From: an uncultured Alphaproteobacteria bacterium
GTDB taxonomy: Bacteria; Pseudomonadota; Alphaproteobacteria; Micropepsales; Micropepsaceae
Reading direction: 5' to 3'
Length of the DNA stretch: 49,305 nt
Assembly (NCBI GenBank): GCA_903897605.1
Contig: CAIUCH010000056.1
Coordinates: 1 to 49,305, forward strand
The translations under genes were made by a program, and so were the position numbers. Of this stretch, positions 36,070-43,437 are shown piece after piece. The notes under the pieces were generated by a model that made no database searches, was not told the DNA's origin, and was given only the letters and a program-made list of their open reading frames with translations. Numbering within the stretch: position 1 is the first letter of the stretch; the number at the start of each line of letters is the position of its first letter.

Positions 36070-37068
36070 ATGGTGGAAACGGCGCAGCGCAAACTCATAT
36101 TCATCAACCGGGCTGCGCTGGACGAGCTGGTTTCGCTGAATGACGCCATCGGCATTGTCGGCGCGGCGATGCGGGATTTTTCCGCCGGCCGGGTCAATGC
36201 CCCGCAGCGCGCCGTCATGACAGTCAATGCCTCCACCCGGCTGGGTCTGATGCCGGGCACCATGCCAGATCTCGGCCGCTTCGGCCTCAAGGTGGTGAGC
36301 CTGTCGTCGGACGCGACGAAATTCGGCCTGCCCAGCCACCAAGGCCTGATGCTGCTGTTCGACGATGCCAATGGCCAGCCGCTTTGCGCGGTGGACACTT
36401 ATGCGCTTACCCGTTTGCGCACGGCGGCGGCCAGTGCGGTGGCGACCAAGGCGATGTCGCGGCCCGACAGCAAGGTCCTGACCATCATCGGCAATGGCGA
36501 TCTGGCCGGGGCGCATATCGACGCGATCTCGGCGGTGCGTCCCATCGAACAGGTCATCGTCTGGGGGCGGCATCGCGGCAAGGTCGAAGCCTTCGTCCAG
36601 GGCCTGCCGAAATTCCTCAATCAGAATATCCAGGTAACCAGCGATATCCGCCAGGCCGTCAGCCTGGGCGATATCATCTGCACCGTCACCTCCTCTCAGG
36701 AACCGCTGGTGCTTGGCGAATGGCTGCGACCTGGCCAGCATCTCAATCTGGTCGGCTCCAGCTTGCGCGCGGCGCGTGAAGTCGATGACGAGGTGGTGGC
36801 GCGCAGCTATTACATCGCCGATTCCAAGGCGCATGCCTTGTCCCAGGCAGGCGAACTCTGCCATGCCATCGAACAAGGCCGGGTCAAGGAAGACCATGTG
36901 AAAGGCGAGATCGGCGACGTGCTGGCGGGATCGCTGCCGGGCCGGGTCAATGCCGGGCAGATCACGCTCTACAAATCTCTCGGCCATGCGGCGCAGGATA
37001 TTTCGGTCGCCAATGCCGCACTGAGCCGCGCCAAGGAATCTGCTAGGGTTGTCGCCGTCGATTGGTAA
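36070..37068 (+). CDS. Ornithine cyclodeaminase/mu-crystallin family protein
   Basis: This 332-residue cytosolic protein has the PF02423 fold. The substrate half has RVNAPQRAVM, LGLMPG and KVVSL, and the NAD(P) half has LTIIGNGDLAGAHIDAI and the later segment LGDIICTVTSSQEPLVLGEWLRPGQHLNLVGS. The family holds ornithine cyclodeaminase, alanine dehydrogenase, ketimine reductase and diaminopropionate-synthesis enzymes, and the sequence alone does not decide. It is 12 bases upstream of a class V aminotransferase and must share its transcript, so an amino-acid or imine substrate is likely. GAGGATCAGCC precedes the ATG. Confidence 0.88.
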   Translation: MVETAQRKLIFINRAALDELVSLNDAIGIVGAAMRDFSAGRVNAPQRAVMTVNASTRLGLMPGTMPDLGRFGLKVVSLSSDATKFGLPSHQGLMLLFDDANGQPLCAVDTYALTRLRTAAASAVATKAMSRPDSKVLTIIGNGDLAGAHIDAISAVRPIEQVIVWGRHRGKVEAFVQGLPKFLNQNIQVTSDIRQAVSLGDIICTVTSSQEPLVLGEWLRPGQHLNLVGSSLRAAREVDDEVVARSYYIADSKAHALSQAGELCHAIEQGRVKEDHVKGEIGDVLAGSLPGRVNAGQITLYKSLGHAAQDISVANAALSRAKESARVVAVDW

Positions 37069-37080
37069 CTGGAGGTCGAA

Positions 37081-38304
37081 ATGGATCTGTCCCGCCGTGC
37101 AATATTGGGAAGTCTGGGCGTGGCCTCTGCCGCGGCCGCGGCAAGCGCGCTGCCCGCGATGCGGCCGGCCTTGCCGGACAAGGACAGTTATGAATTCCAC
37201 GGCACCTTCCTCAATGCCGCCTATGCCCATCCCCTGAACCGTTTCGTGCGCCAGACCGGCAATGATTTTCTGATGTCGCGCGCCGACAAAGACGTCTCGC
37301 GCGCCTGGCCGCGGGACAATCAGCGCGACGCCGCGGTGGCGAAATTCGCCGCCCTCATCAATGCCGATGTCACGGATATTGCGGTGGTGCCCAGCACCAT
37401 GGAAGGTGAAAACCATATCGGCGCCGCGCTGGGTCTGAACGAGAAGGCCGGCGTGGTGACCGATGCCTATCATTATGACGCATCGCTGGTTCAGTATGGC
37501 GAGCGGCACAAGGCGGGCATGCCGTTGACCGTGCTGGCGCCAAAGAACAACCGCATCGAGCTTTCCGATGTCGAGCGCGCCATCACCCCCCGCACCAAAC
37601 TGGTGGCGGTCTCGCATGTGGGAAGCGATACCGGCTTCCAGCACGACCTCAAGGCATTGAGCGACCTGGCGCACAGAAAGGGCGCCTATGTCTATGCCGA
37701 CATCATCCAGTCCGCGGGGTCGATCCCGCTGGATGTCAAAGCCAGCGGCGTCGATTTCTGTTGTTCGGGCGCCTACAAATGGCTGATGGCCGATTTCGGC
37801 GTCGCGTTCCTGTATGTGCGTCCCGACCGGTTGGATGAACTGAAGCGCACCGCGGTGGGCTGGCGTTCGGTCACTAGCAATCACAGCCACGCCTATCCCT
37901 TCGATCCGCCGGGTCCGGTGGTCGGCGACTGGACCATGCGCCAGACCACGGCAGGCAAATTCGAAGTCAGCACCCCGGCCTGGAGCAGCCTGGCGATGCT
38001 GGCGACCTCGATCGAATATGTCACCACGCTGGGCGTCGCCCGGATCGCGGCGCACCGCAAGCCGCTGATCGCGCGGCTGCGCGAGGAATTGCCCAAGCGC
38101 GGCTTCGCGCCGATGACGCCGCCGGAGACCGAAGGGCCGATCGTCACCTTCGCCTACCAGGATGCGGCGAAGAAGCTGGAGCCGGTGTTGAAGGCGGCGA
38201 ACATTAAGGTGACTCTGGGCGACAATCGCATGCGGGTCTCGCCGTCGGTCTATAACGACATGGGCGATATCGAGCGGTTGTTGCAGGCGCTTCCCAAGGT
38301 CTGA
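37081..38304 (+). CDS. Class V aminotransferase-fold PLP enzyme with Tat signal
   Basis: This 407-residue protein has an N-terminal twin-arginine signal (SRRAILGS, then an Ala-rich hydrophobic core), so it should fold in the cytoplasm with its cofactor and then be exported. The PLP residues are present: Asp207 in YADIIQSAG and Lys233 in SGAYKWLMADFG. The overall layout matches isopenicillin-N-epimerase/cysteine-desulphurase-like proteins. Most PLP enzymes are cytosolic. The known precedent is PvdN of pseudomonads, a Tat-exported class V PLP enzyme acting on the glutamate of pyoverdine. The partner gene 12 bases upstream encodes a cytosolic OCD-family enzyme, which makes the pair odd. GGAGG precedes the start. 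Confidence 0.87.
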   Translation: MDLSRRAILGSLGVASAAAAASALPAMRPALPDKDSYEFHGTFLNAAYAHPLNRFVRQTGNDFLMSRADKDVSRAWPRDNQRDAAVAKFAALINADVTDIAVVPSTMEGENHIGAALGLNEKAGVVTDAYHYDASLVQYGERHKAGMPLTVLAPKNNRIELSDVERAITPRTKLVAVSHVGSDTGFQHDLKALSDLAHRKGAYVYADIIQSAGSIPLDVKASGVDFCCSGAYKWLMADFGVAFLYVRPDRLDELKRTAVGWRSVTSNHSHAYPFDPPGPVVGDWTMRQTTAGKFEVSTPAWSSLAMLATSIEYVTTLGVARIAAHRKPLIARLREELPKRGFAPMTPPETEGPIVTFAYQDAAKKLEPVLKAANIKVTLGDNRMRVSPSVYNDMGDIERLLQALPKV

Positions 38305-38375
38305 TGTCGATACTGGCCGGTCTGCGCGCCGGCGCTGTTCGCTTATGAAAGTGTGCTGGGGATCTGATCGCGCCG

Positions 38376-39974
38376 CTAATGCGCCGCCAGCACGTCGCTG
38401 AGAACGCGGCCGTCCAGATCCTTGGGAATGGCAATGCCCGCCGCCGCCGCCAGGGTTGGCGCCACATCGACGGTGCGCGCGCCGTCCGCCTGTTCTCCCA
38501 CGCGAATGCCGGACCCGTAAAAGATGATCGGCACCAGACGGTCGGCCGCATAGGGCGAGCCATGCACCGCGGTTGCCGCATTGCTGATCATATTCTCCTT
38601 GAAGCGGACGATGATGTGATAGCGGGCGGGATGGTGCGGGCGGTCCTTGTTCGACCAGAGTGGAAAGTCGGTGGTAAAGCCGGGCCTGAGCATGTTCTTG
38701 TAAAGCCGCACATAGGGATCGTTGGTCGGCGCCTTGAGCCGTTCCTCGGTATAAGCGTCGGCCACGAAGTCGGCGGTCTTGAGAGTGGCGACGATGTCGT
38801 CCTGCGTCGCCTGATCTGAGCTATGAGGTTTGCTCGCCACCGCTTCGATCTTGTCGAGCAAGGCTTCCATCTGCGGATTGGTCACTTGGCGCACGCCCGG
38901 TTCGCCCAGGCTGACTACGCCGTGATCGGCGCTCAGCTCCAGCACATAATTTCCCTTGCCCACCACCCGGTCGAGCCGGTCGAGAAATGTGTCCAGCGCA
39001 TGATCCAGCCGCACCAGGGTATCGAACTGTTCCAGGCTCAAGGCGCCGAAGGCGTGGCCGACATTGTCGGTGGAGTCGATATCGATCGCCAGATAATCGG
39101 TCACCCCGCGCTGGCCCAACCGTTCGGCATCGACGGCTTTTGCCGCCAGCGCGAACAGCGCTTCGTCCTTCATCGGCGTGTTGGTGAACCATTGGCCGTA
39201 GGGCGTGGACGGGCTGCCGCCATTTGGCGAGCGCGATTCCGCCGCATAGATATGGGGAAAGACATTATTTCTGCCGAAATTCTCGGTCGAAGTGGCATCG
39301 GGCAACGCCAGATGGATCCGCGACGACGGCACCGTCAGCCGCCATATCGGTTTTTCGAATTGCGGCAAATTGTTCTTGTTGAAGGTGGCAACCCAAGGCG
39401 TGATGGCCGGCGCGTAATAGCTGCTGCTGGTGAATTCATTGCTGGTGGAATCGTACCAGTAGACATCGTCGGCATGATGGCCGGCATAGGCGACGGGAAT
39501 CCGGTTGCCGGTGCCCAGCGCCACCGATCTGGCATTTGGATCTGAGGCCTTGATCCATTCGCCCAAAGTGGCGGCCAGCATATTGCTGGGCGAGGCACCA
39601 GGCCGACCCGGCGTCTCCAAGGTCTGATAGCGCGTATCGACGGCAACATCGATTTCGCCCCAGCTGCCGTCTTTCTGCCGCTCCCACCATTCATTGGCGG
39701 TCAGGCCGTGATGCGATGGATACATGCCGGTGGCCAAGGTGGCATGACCGGGAAATGACAAGGTCAAGCCATGATCGACATCGCCATGGCGTATCCAATG
39801 GCCACCTTGTTCGATGCGCGTGAACCCATGGGTAAGGACATCGCTGTAGCGCTCCAGCAGATCGCCGCGCAACTGATCCATAGTGATCTGGATCACCAGC
39901 TTGGGCTTGTCGGCCGCCATCGCCGAAGAAGAGGCGGCCAGCGCGATCGCGATCGCAAGGCGGATTGCTTTCAA
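38376..39974 (-). CDS. PafA-like alkaline phosphatase/phosphodiesterase, secreted, TTG start
   Basis: This 532-residue protein has a signal peptide (KAIRLAIAIALAASSSAMAA). The alkaline-phosphatase fold shows the metal ligand at VIQITMDQLRGD (Asp33), a nucleophile loop TLSFPGHATLATGMYPSHHG, DIDSTDNVGHAFG and SADHGV. By alignment to PafA-type enzymes, where a Thr is the nucleophile, Ser73 takes that position here. NEWWE and the long insert (GTGNRIPVAYAG, DVYWYDS) are typical of the group. It would release phosphate from monoesters or diesters in the periplasm. No ATG fits. TTG 39974 has GGAGGG with 5-base spacing and a signal peptide right after it, which settles the start. It is divergent from the MerB-like gene. 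Confidence 0.88.
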   Translation of the reverse strand: MKAIRLAIAIALAASSSAMAADKPKLVIQITMDQLRGDLLERYSDVLTHGFTRIEQGGHWIRHGDVDHGLTLSFPGHATLATGMYPSHHGLTANEWWERQKDGSWGEIDVAVDTRYQTLETPGRPGASPSNMLAATLGEWIKASDPNARSVALGTGNRIPVAYAGHHADDVYWYDSTSNEFTSSSYYAPAITPWVATFNKNNLPQFEKPIWRLTVPSSRIHLALPDATSTENFGRNNVFPHIYAAESRSPNGGSPSTPYGQWFTNTPMKDEALFALAAKAVDAERLGQRGVTDYLAIDIDSTDNVGHAFGALSLEQFDTLVRLDHALDTFLDRLDRVVGKGNYVLELSADHGVVSLGEPGVRQVTNPQMEALLDKIEAVASKPHSSDQATQDDIVATLKTADFVADAYTEERLKAPTNDPYVRLYKNMLRPGFTTDFPLWSNKDRPHHPARYHIIVRFKENMISNAATAVHGSPYAADRLVPIIFYGSGIRVGEQADGARTVDVAPTLAAAAGIAIPKDLDGRVLSDVLAAH

Positions 39975-39979
39975 CGAAC

Positions 39980-39985
39980 CCTCCG
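39980..39985 (-). promoter_or_regulatory. Shine-Dalgarno supporting the TTG start of the phosphatase
   Basis: On the minus strand GGAGG ends five bases before TTG 39974. There is no in-frame ATG between this site and the signal peptide. Confidence 0.65.
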
Positions 39986-40012
39986 GCTGTCGGATATTTA
40001 TAGCATGGTCTT

Positions 40013-40029
40013 GCTTAGCCAAGCTAAGC
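40013..40029. promoter_or_regulatory. Perfect 7-bp inverted repeat, possible operator
   Basis: GCTTAGC-CAA-GCTAAGC lies in the 63-base spacer between the divergent phosphatase and MerB-like genes, 9 bases before the chosen MerB-like start. Its position and symmetry suit a repressor site. I cannot name a regulator. If the MerB-like gene starts at 40005 instead, the repeat would be inside coding sequence. Confidence 0.4.
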
Positions 40030-40037
40030 TTGCGGTC

Positions 40038-40706
40038 ATGCTGGATCAAAAAGACGAATTTGTCCGGGGCGCGCTGACACGGGCCATCGCCCGGCTTGGT
40101 TATGCACCGGGTCTTGACGATCTTGCGGCAGAGCTTTCGCGATCCCCGGCGGATATTGCCGGCTCGCTGCAAAGGCTTGGCGATGCCCATGCGCTGCTGT
40201 TGCATCCGGGGACCACGAGGCCTTGGGTGGTGCATCCTTTTGCGCTGTCGCCTGGCTCCTGCTGGGTTGAGACCGAGCGAGGCGCCTATTGGGCCAATTG
40301 TCTTTATTGCGCCTGCGGAATTGCCGCCGCATTGACCTGCGATGCCCATATCCACACCCGCTCTGGCGGCGAAGCCCGGCCGGCCGTCTTTCATGTCGCC
40401 AAAGGCGCGTTGATCGACACCGGCGACGTTTTTCATTTGTCCACGCCCGCGGCCCGGTGGTGGGACAATGTGATCTTCGCTTGCGCGTCCTTTCAACCAT
40501 TCCATTCGCCGGACGAAGTCGATGATTGGTGCCGGCGGCATGCCTTGCCCAAAGGCGCAATTCTGTCCCTGCCGCAACTTTGGAGGTTTGCCCGTGACTG
40601 GTATGGCGGCTATCTGACGGAGCCTTGGAAAAAACGCTCCGTCGAGGAGGCGCAACAACTTTTCAACCGCCACGGTCTTGTCGGGCCGTTCTGGACGCTG
40701 ACCTGA
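40038..40706 (+). CDS. MerB (alkylmercury lyase)-fold protein lacking the catalytic Asp
   Basis: This is a 222-residue protein. An N-terminal winged-helix-like part (EFVRGALTRAIARLGYAPGLDDLAAELSRS) precedes the MerB core: VHPFALSPGSCWVE, WANCLYCACGIAAAL, then FACASFQPF and EVDDWCRRH. In MerB the sequence around Cys96 and Asp99 is YAWCALD. Here Cys93 matches Cys96, but the Asp99 position is Ala96. A Cys at 149 lies where the second catalytic Cys is expected. Organomercurial cleavage is therefore doubtful. No merA, merR, merT or merP is near. The CLYCAC cluster could bind metal. The start at 40038 fits the domain; ATG 40005 is possible. No strong ribosome site is seen for either. Confidence 0.72.
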   Translation: MLDQKDEFVRGALTRAIARLGYAPGLDDLAAELSRSPADIAGSLQRLGDAHALLLHPGTTRPWVVHPFALSPGSCWVETERGAYWANCLYCACGIAAALTCDAHIHTRSGGEARPAVFHVAKGALIDTGDVFHLSTPAARWWDNVIFACASFQPFHSPDEVDDWCRRHALPKGAILSLPQLWRFARDWYGGYLTEPWKKRSVEEAQQLFNRHGLVGPFWTLT

Positions 40707-40806
40707 AATTTATTGCCCGAGCAAGCGTTCATGGCGGGGCAGCCATGCCACACGCTCATGGCCCAACCCATTGCGGGAAAGCCGCGGCCCATATCTGTTT
40801 GCACCC

Positions 40807-41433
40807 ATGTCGCTTCAGACCTTCACCGCCGCCTTGATCTTCTCGCTGGTCATGGGATTCACCCCCGGGCCGAACAATGTGATGCTGGCCTCGTCGGGGG
40901 CGACCTTCGGCGTCAAGCGGACATGGCCGCATCTCATGGGCGTGATCATCGGCTTTCCGTTGATGATTCTCCTGATCGGCTTGGGATTGGCGACCATCCT
41001 TCTTGCGTCCACCGGCTTGCAGCTGGGGATGAAGATCATCAGCTGTCTCTATCTTCTGTGGCTCGCCATCCAGCTCGCGCGCAGTTCCTCGGTCACTAGC
41101 ACTGCCCGTGGCCGCAAACCCCTTTCCTTTCTGCAGGCCGCTGCCTTTCAGTGGGTCAATCCCAAGGCCTGGCTGATCGCGGTGGGCGCGATCTCGGCCT
41201 ATACCGGCGGACATGGATCGCGGCTTTATCTCCAGGTCGCGATCATCGCCCTGATGAGCGTGGCGGTGGCATTCGCAACCAGCACGACCTGGGCGGTGTT
41301 CGGTGCGGCGATCGGGCGCTGGCTGCGTTCACCACTGGCGCTGCGCCTGTTCAATCTCGCCATGGCGTTGCTGCTGGTGGCTTCGATCGTGCCGATCCTG
41401 GGCGAGATCCGCACCGGGCTGCATTTACTCTAA
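40807..41433 (+). CDS. LysE/RhtB-family amino-acid exporter
   Basis: This 208-residue inner-membrane protein has about six helices. It has the family signature GFTPGPNNVMLASSGATFGVKRTWPHLMGVIIG near the N-terminus, and FQWVNPKAWLIAVGAISAY in the middle. Members export lysine, threonine, homoserine lactone or other amino acids. It is on the same strand as the amine oxidase gene 147 bases later. ATG 40807 is chosen because the family starts a few residues before the first helix; the frame is open to 40771. The ribosome site is weak. Confidence 0.88.
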   Translation: MSLQTFTAALIFSLVMGFTPGPNNVMLASSGATFGVKRTWPHLMGVIIGFPLMILLIGLGLATILLASTGLQLGMKIISCLYLLWLAIQLARSSSVTSTARGRKPLSFLQAAAFQWVNPKAWLIAVGAISAYTGGHGSRLYLQVAIIALMSVAVAFATSTTWAVFGAAIGRWLRSPLALRLFNLAMALLLVASIVPILGEIRTGLHLL

Positions 41434-41580
41434 TCGTTCGCGCAGACAGTCCGGCGCCGCCGGCACAGTCATCACAGCGCGGCGGACTTTTTTGGCCTTC
41501 ACCGGGAGCCTTGCAGGCTGTAGGACTGTGCCGCCGTCGAAGCAGCCGTGAAGCGCCGCGGCCATGAAGGGAAAATATCC

Positions 41581-43179
41581 GTGCCAAATACCAGCAAGCC
41601 ACCTGTCAGCCGGCGTTCGATGTTGAAATTCATCGGCGCCACCGGCGGCAGTGCCCTGATGTACGACACCATGGTGGCGATGGGTTACGCCGGAACCTCG
41701 GACTTCACCGGCCCAATCAAAATGTCGGGCGATGTGAAGGGTGCTTCGGTGCTGATCCTGGGCGCAGGCCTGGCGGGAATGACGGCGGCTTATGAATTGC
41801 GCAAGGCCGGATATAAAGTGCAGCTGCTGGAATACAACAATCGCCCCGGCGGGCGGAACTGGTCGCTCTATGGCGGCGACAGCTACACCGATATCGGCGG
41901 CGTTACCCAAAATGTGAAATTCGCGCCAGGGCTTTACTTCAATCCCGGACCTTGGCGGTTGCCGCACCATCACAACGCCATTCTCTATTACTGCAAGCTG
42001 TTCAAAGTGGCGCTCGAGACTTTCACCATGACCAACTACAACGCCTATATCCATTCGACCAAGGCGTTCGGCGGCAAGCCGCTGCGCCGCCGCGAAGTCG
42101 ATATGGATTTCAGCGGCCATGTTGCCGAGCTGCTCGCCAAGGCCACCAGCCAGAACAAGCTGGATCAAGCCCTCGGCAAGGACGAGAAGGACGGGCTGCT
42201 GCAGATCCTGCGCTTCTGGGGCGCGCTGGATAAGAACTATGAATACAAGAAAGGTCCGACCGCCAGCGAGCTGCGCGGCTATGCCGTCGATCCGGGCGGC
42301 GGGCTCAGCCCACTGCCGGTGGATTCCGATCCCTTGCCGATGAAGCAGTTGTTCACTTCCGACATGTGGACCTTCATGGAAGGCAGGGCCTACGACTATC
42401 AGACCCAGCTGTTCGAACCGGTCGGCGGCATGGGCATGATCGGCAAGGCCTTCGGTCAGCAATTGAACGGGCTGATCAAATACAATTGCAAAGTCACCAA
42501 CATTCAGCAGGACGCCAAAGGCGTCACCGCTACCTATATCGATTCAAGAAATGGCGGCGCGCCGAAAACAGTGCATGCCGATTGGTGCGTCTGCACCATT
42601 CCCGCCACGGTGCTGAGCCAGATCCCAATGAATGTGGGGGCGCCGTTGAAGAACGCGATCAACGCGCTGTCTTATGAATCGTCTTTCAAGGTCGGCCTGC
42701 AATTCAAGCGCCGCTTCTGGGAAGAGGATGATGGCATCTATGGCGGCATCAGCTATACCGACCAGCCCATCACCAACATCAGCTATCCATCGACCGGATT
42801 TTTCAAGGATGGGCCGGCGGTGCTCCTGGGCGGTTATGGCTATGGCAATACCCTGACGGATTTCAGCTTCGCGGCGATGTCGCCGGACGCGCAGGTCAAG
42901 GCCGCGGTCGAGCAGGGCGCCAAGATCCATCCCCAGTACAAGAAGGAATTCCTCGATGGGGTGGCGGTGGCCTGGCACCGGGTGCCCTTCACCCTGGGCT
43001 GCGCCGGCAGCTGGACCGATGAAGGCCGGGCCAAGCACTATAACAATATATGTGCCCTGGACGGGCGAATCGTCCTGGCGGGTGAGCATTGCTCCCGCCT
43101 GCCGGCCTGGCAGGAAGGCGCAATCCTCTCATCCCTGGATGCCATCGGGCGACTCCATAAGCGCGTCCTGGCGGCTTAA
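41581..43179 (+). CDS. Flavin amine oxidase / L-amino-acid-oxidase-like protein with Tat signal
   Basis: This is a 532-residue protein. A twin-arginine signal (SRRSMLKFIGATGGSALMY) is followed by the FAD Rossmann motif (ASVLILGAGLAGMTAAYELRKAGYKVQLLEYNNRPGGRN) and the C-terminal FAD-closing segment (RIVLAGEHCSRLPAWQEGAILSSLDAIG). This is the PF01593 pattern. Substrate residues (the FTMTNYNAYIHS region) do not tell which amine or amino acid is used. The product would be an oxoacid or aldehyde plus H2O2 and ammonia in the periplasm. GTG 41581 is chosen because GAAGGGA lies 8 bases upstream and it sits just before the Tat motif; GTG 41548 is the alternative. The TonB receptor follows on the same strand. 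Confidence 0.88.
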   Translation: MPNTSKPPVSRRSMLKFIGATGGSALMYDTMVAMGYAGTSDFTGPIKMSGDVKGASVLILGAGLAGMTAAYELRKAGYKVQLLEYNNRPGGRNWSLYGGDSYTDIGGVTQNVKFAPGLYFNPGPWRLPHHHNAILYYCKLFKVALETFTMTNYNAYIHSTKAFGGKPLRRREVDMDFSGHVAELLAKATSQNKLDQALGKDEKDGLLQILRFWGALDKNYEYKKGPTASELRGYAVDPGGGLSPLPVDSDPLPMKQLFTSDMWTFMEGRAYDYQTQLFEPVGGMGMIGKAFGQQLNGLIKYNCKVTNIQQDAKGVTATYIDSRNGGAPKTVHADWCVCTIPATVLSQIPMNVGAPLKNAINALSYESSFKVGLQFKRRFWEEDDGIYGGISYTDQPITNISYPSTGFFKDGPAVLLGGYGYGNTLTDFSFAAMSPDAQVKAAVEQGAKIHPQYKKEFLDGVAVAWHRVPFTLGCAGSWTDEGRAKHYNNICALDGRIVLAGEHCSRLPAWQEGAILSSLDAIGRLHKRVLAA

Positions 43180-43210
43180 CGGCCTGAAAGCTTCCCCTGG
43201 GGAATAAATA

Positions 43211-43254
43211 ATCGCCTGTTTTTGGGCGATCTTGGCTTTTTGTGCCTGGCCAAG
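43211..43254. terminator. Two adjacent hairpins after the amine oxidase gene
   Basis: ATCGCC/GGCGAT (43211-43216, 43225-43230) is followed directly by CTTGGC/GCCAAG (43231-43236, 43249-43254), with T runs in the loops. A palindrome TTCCCCTGGGGAA lies just upstream at 43192. A terminator between the oxidase and the receptor is the simplest reading, but no clean T tail follows either stem. Confidence 0.4.
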
Positions 43255-43437
43255 GTCCGTTTCGCACACTGTTGCATAGCTGCATCGCTGCCCCAGAAAT
43301 ACGCCCAAGAACCCATCGCCGTTAGCGATATGCGCTTTTTATGACGGCTATAGTTGGGTTAGGTTCCAAACCAATGACCGGCAACACGTTCGGTCCGTCG
43401 GGCCGTTCACTCTATCGATAAAGAAAAAGGGGATTTC

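Noticed and set aside
36064..38055. 663-codon minus-strand frame opposite the OCD and aminotransferase genes
   Set aside because: Both plus-strand genes carry full family motifs; the minus frame has none.
40038..40706. Mercury resistance gene
   Set aside because: The Asp99 equivalent is missing and there is no merA, merR, merT or merP nearby.
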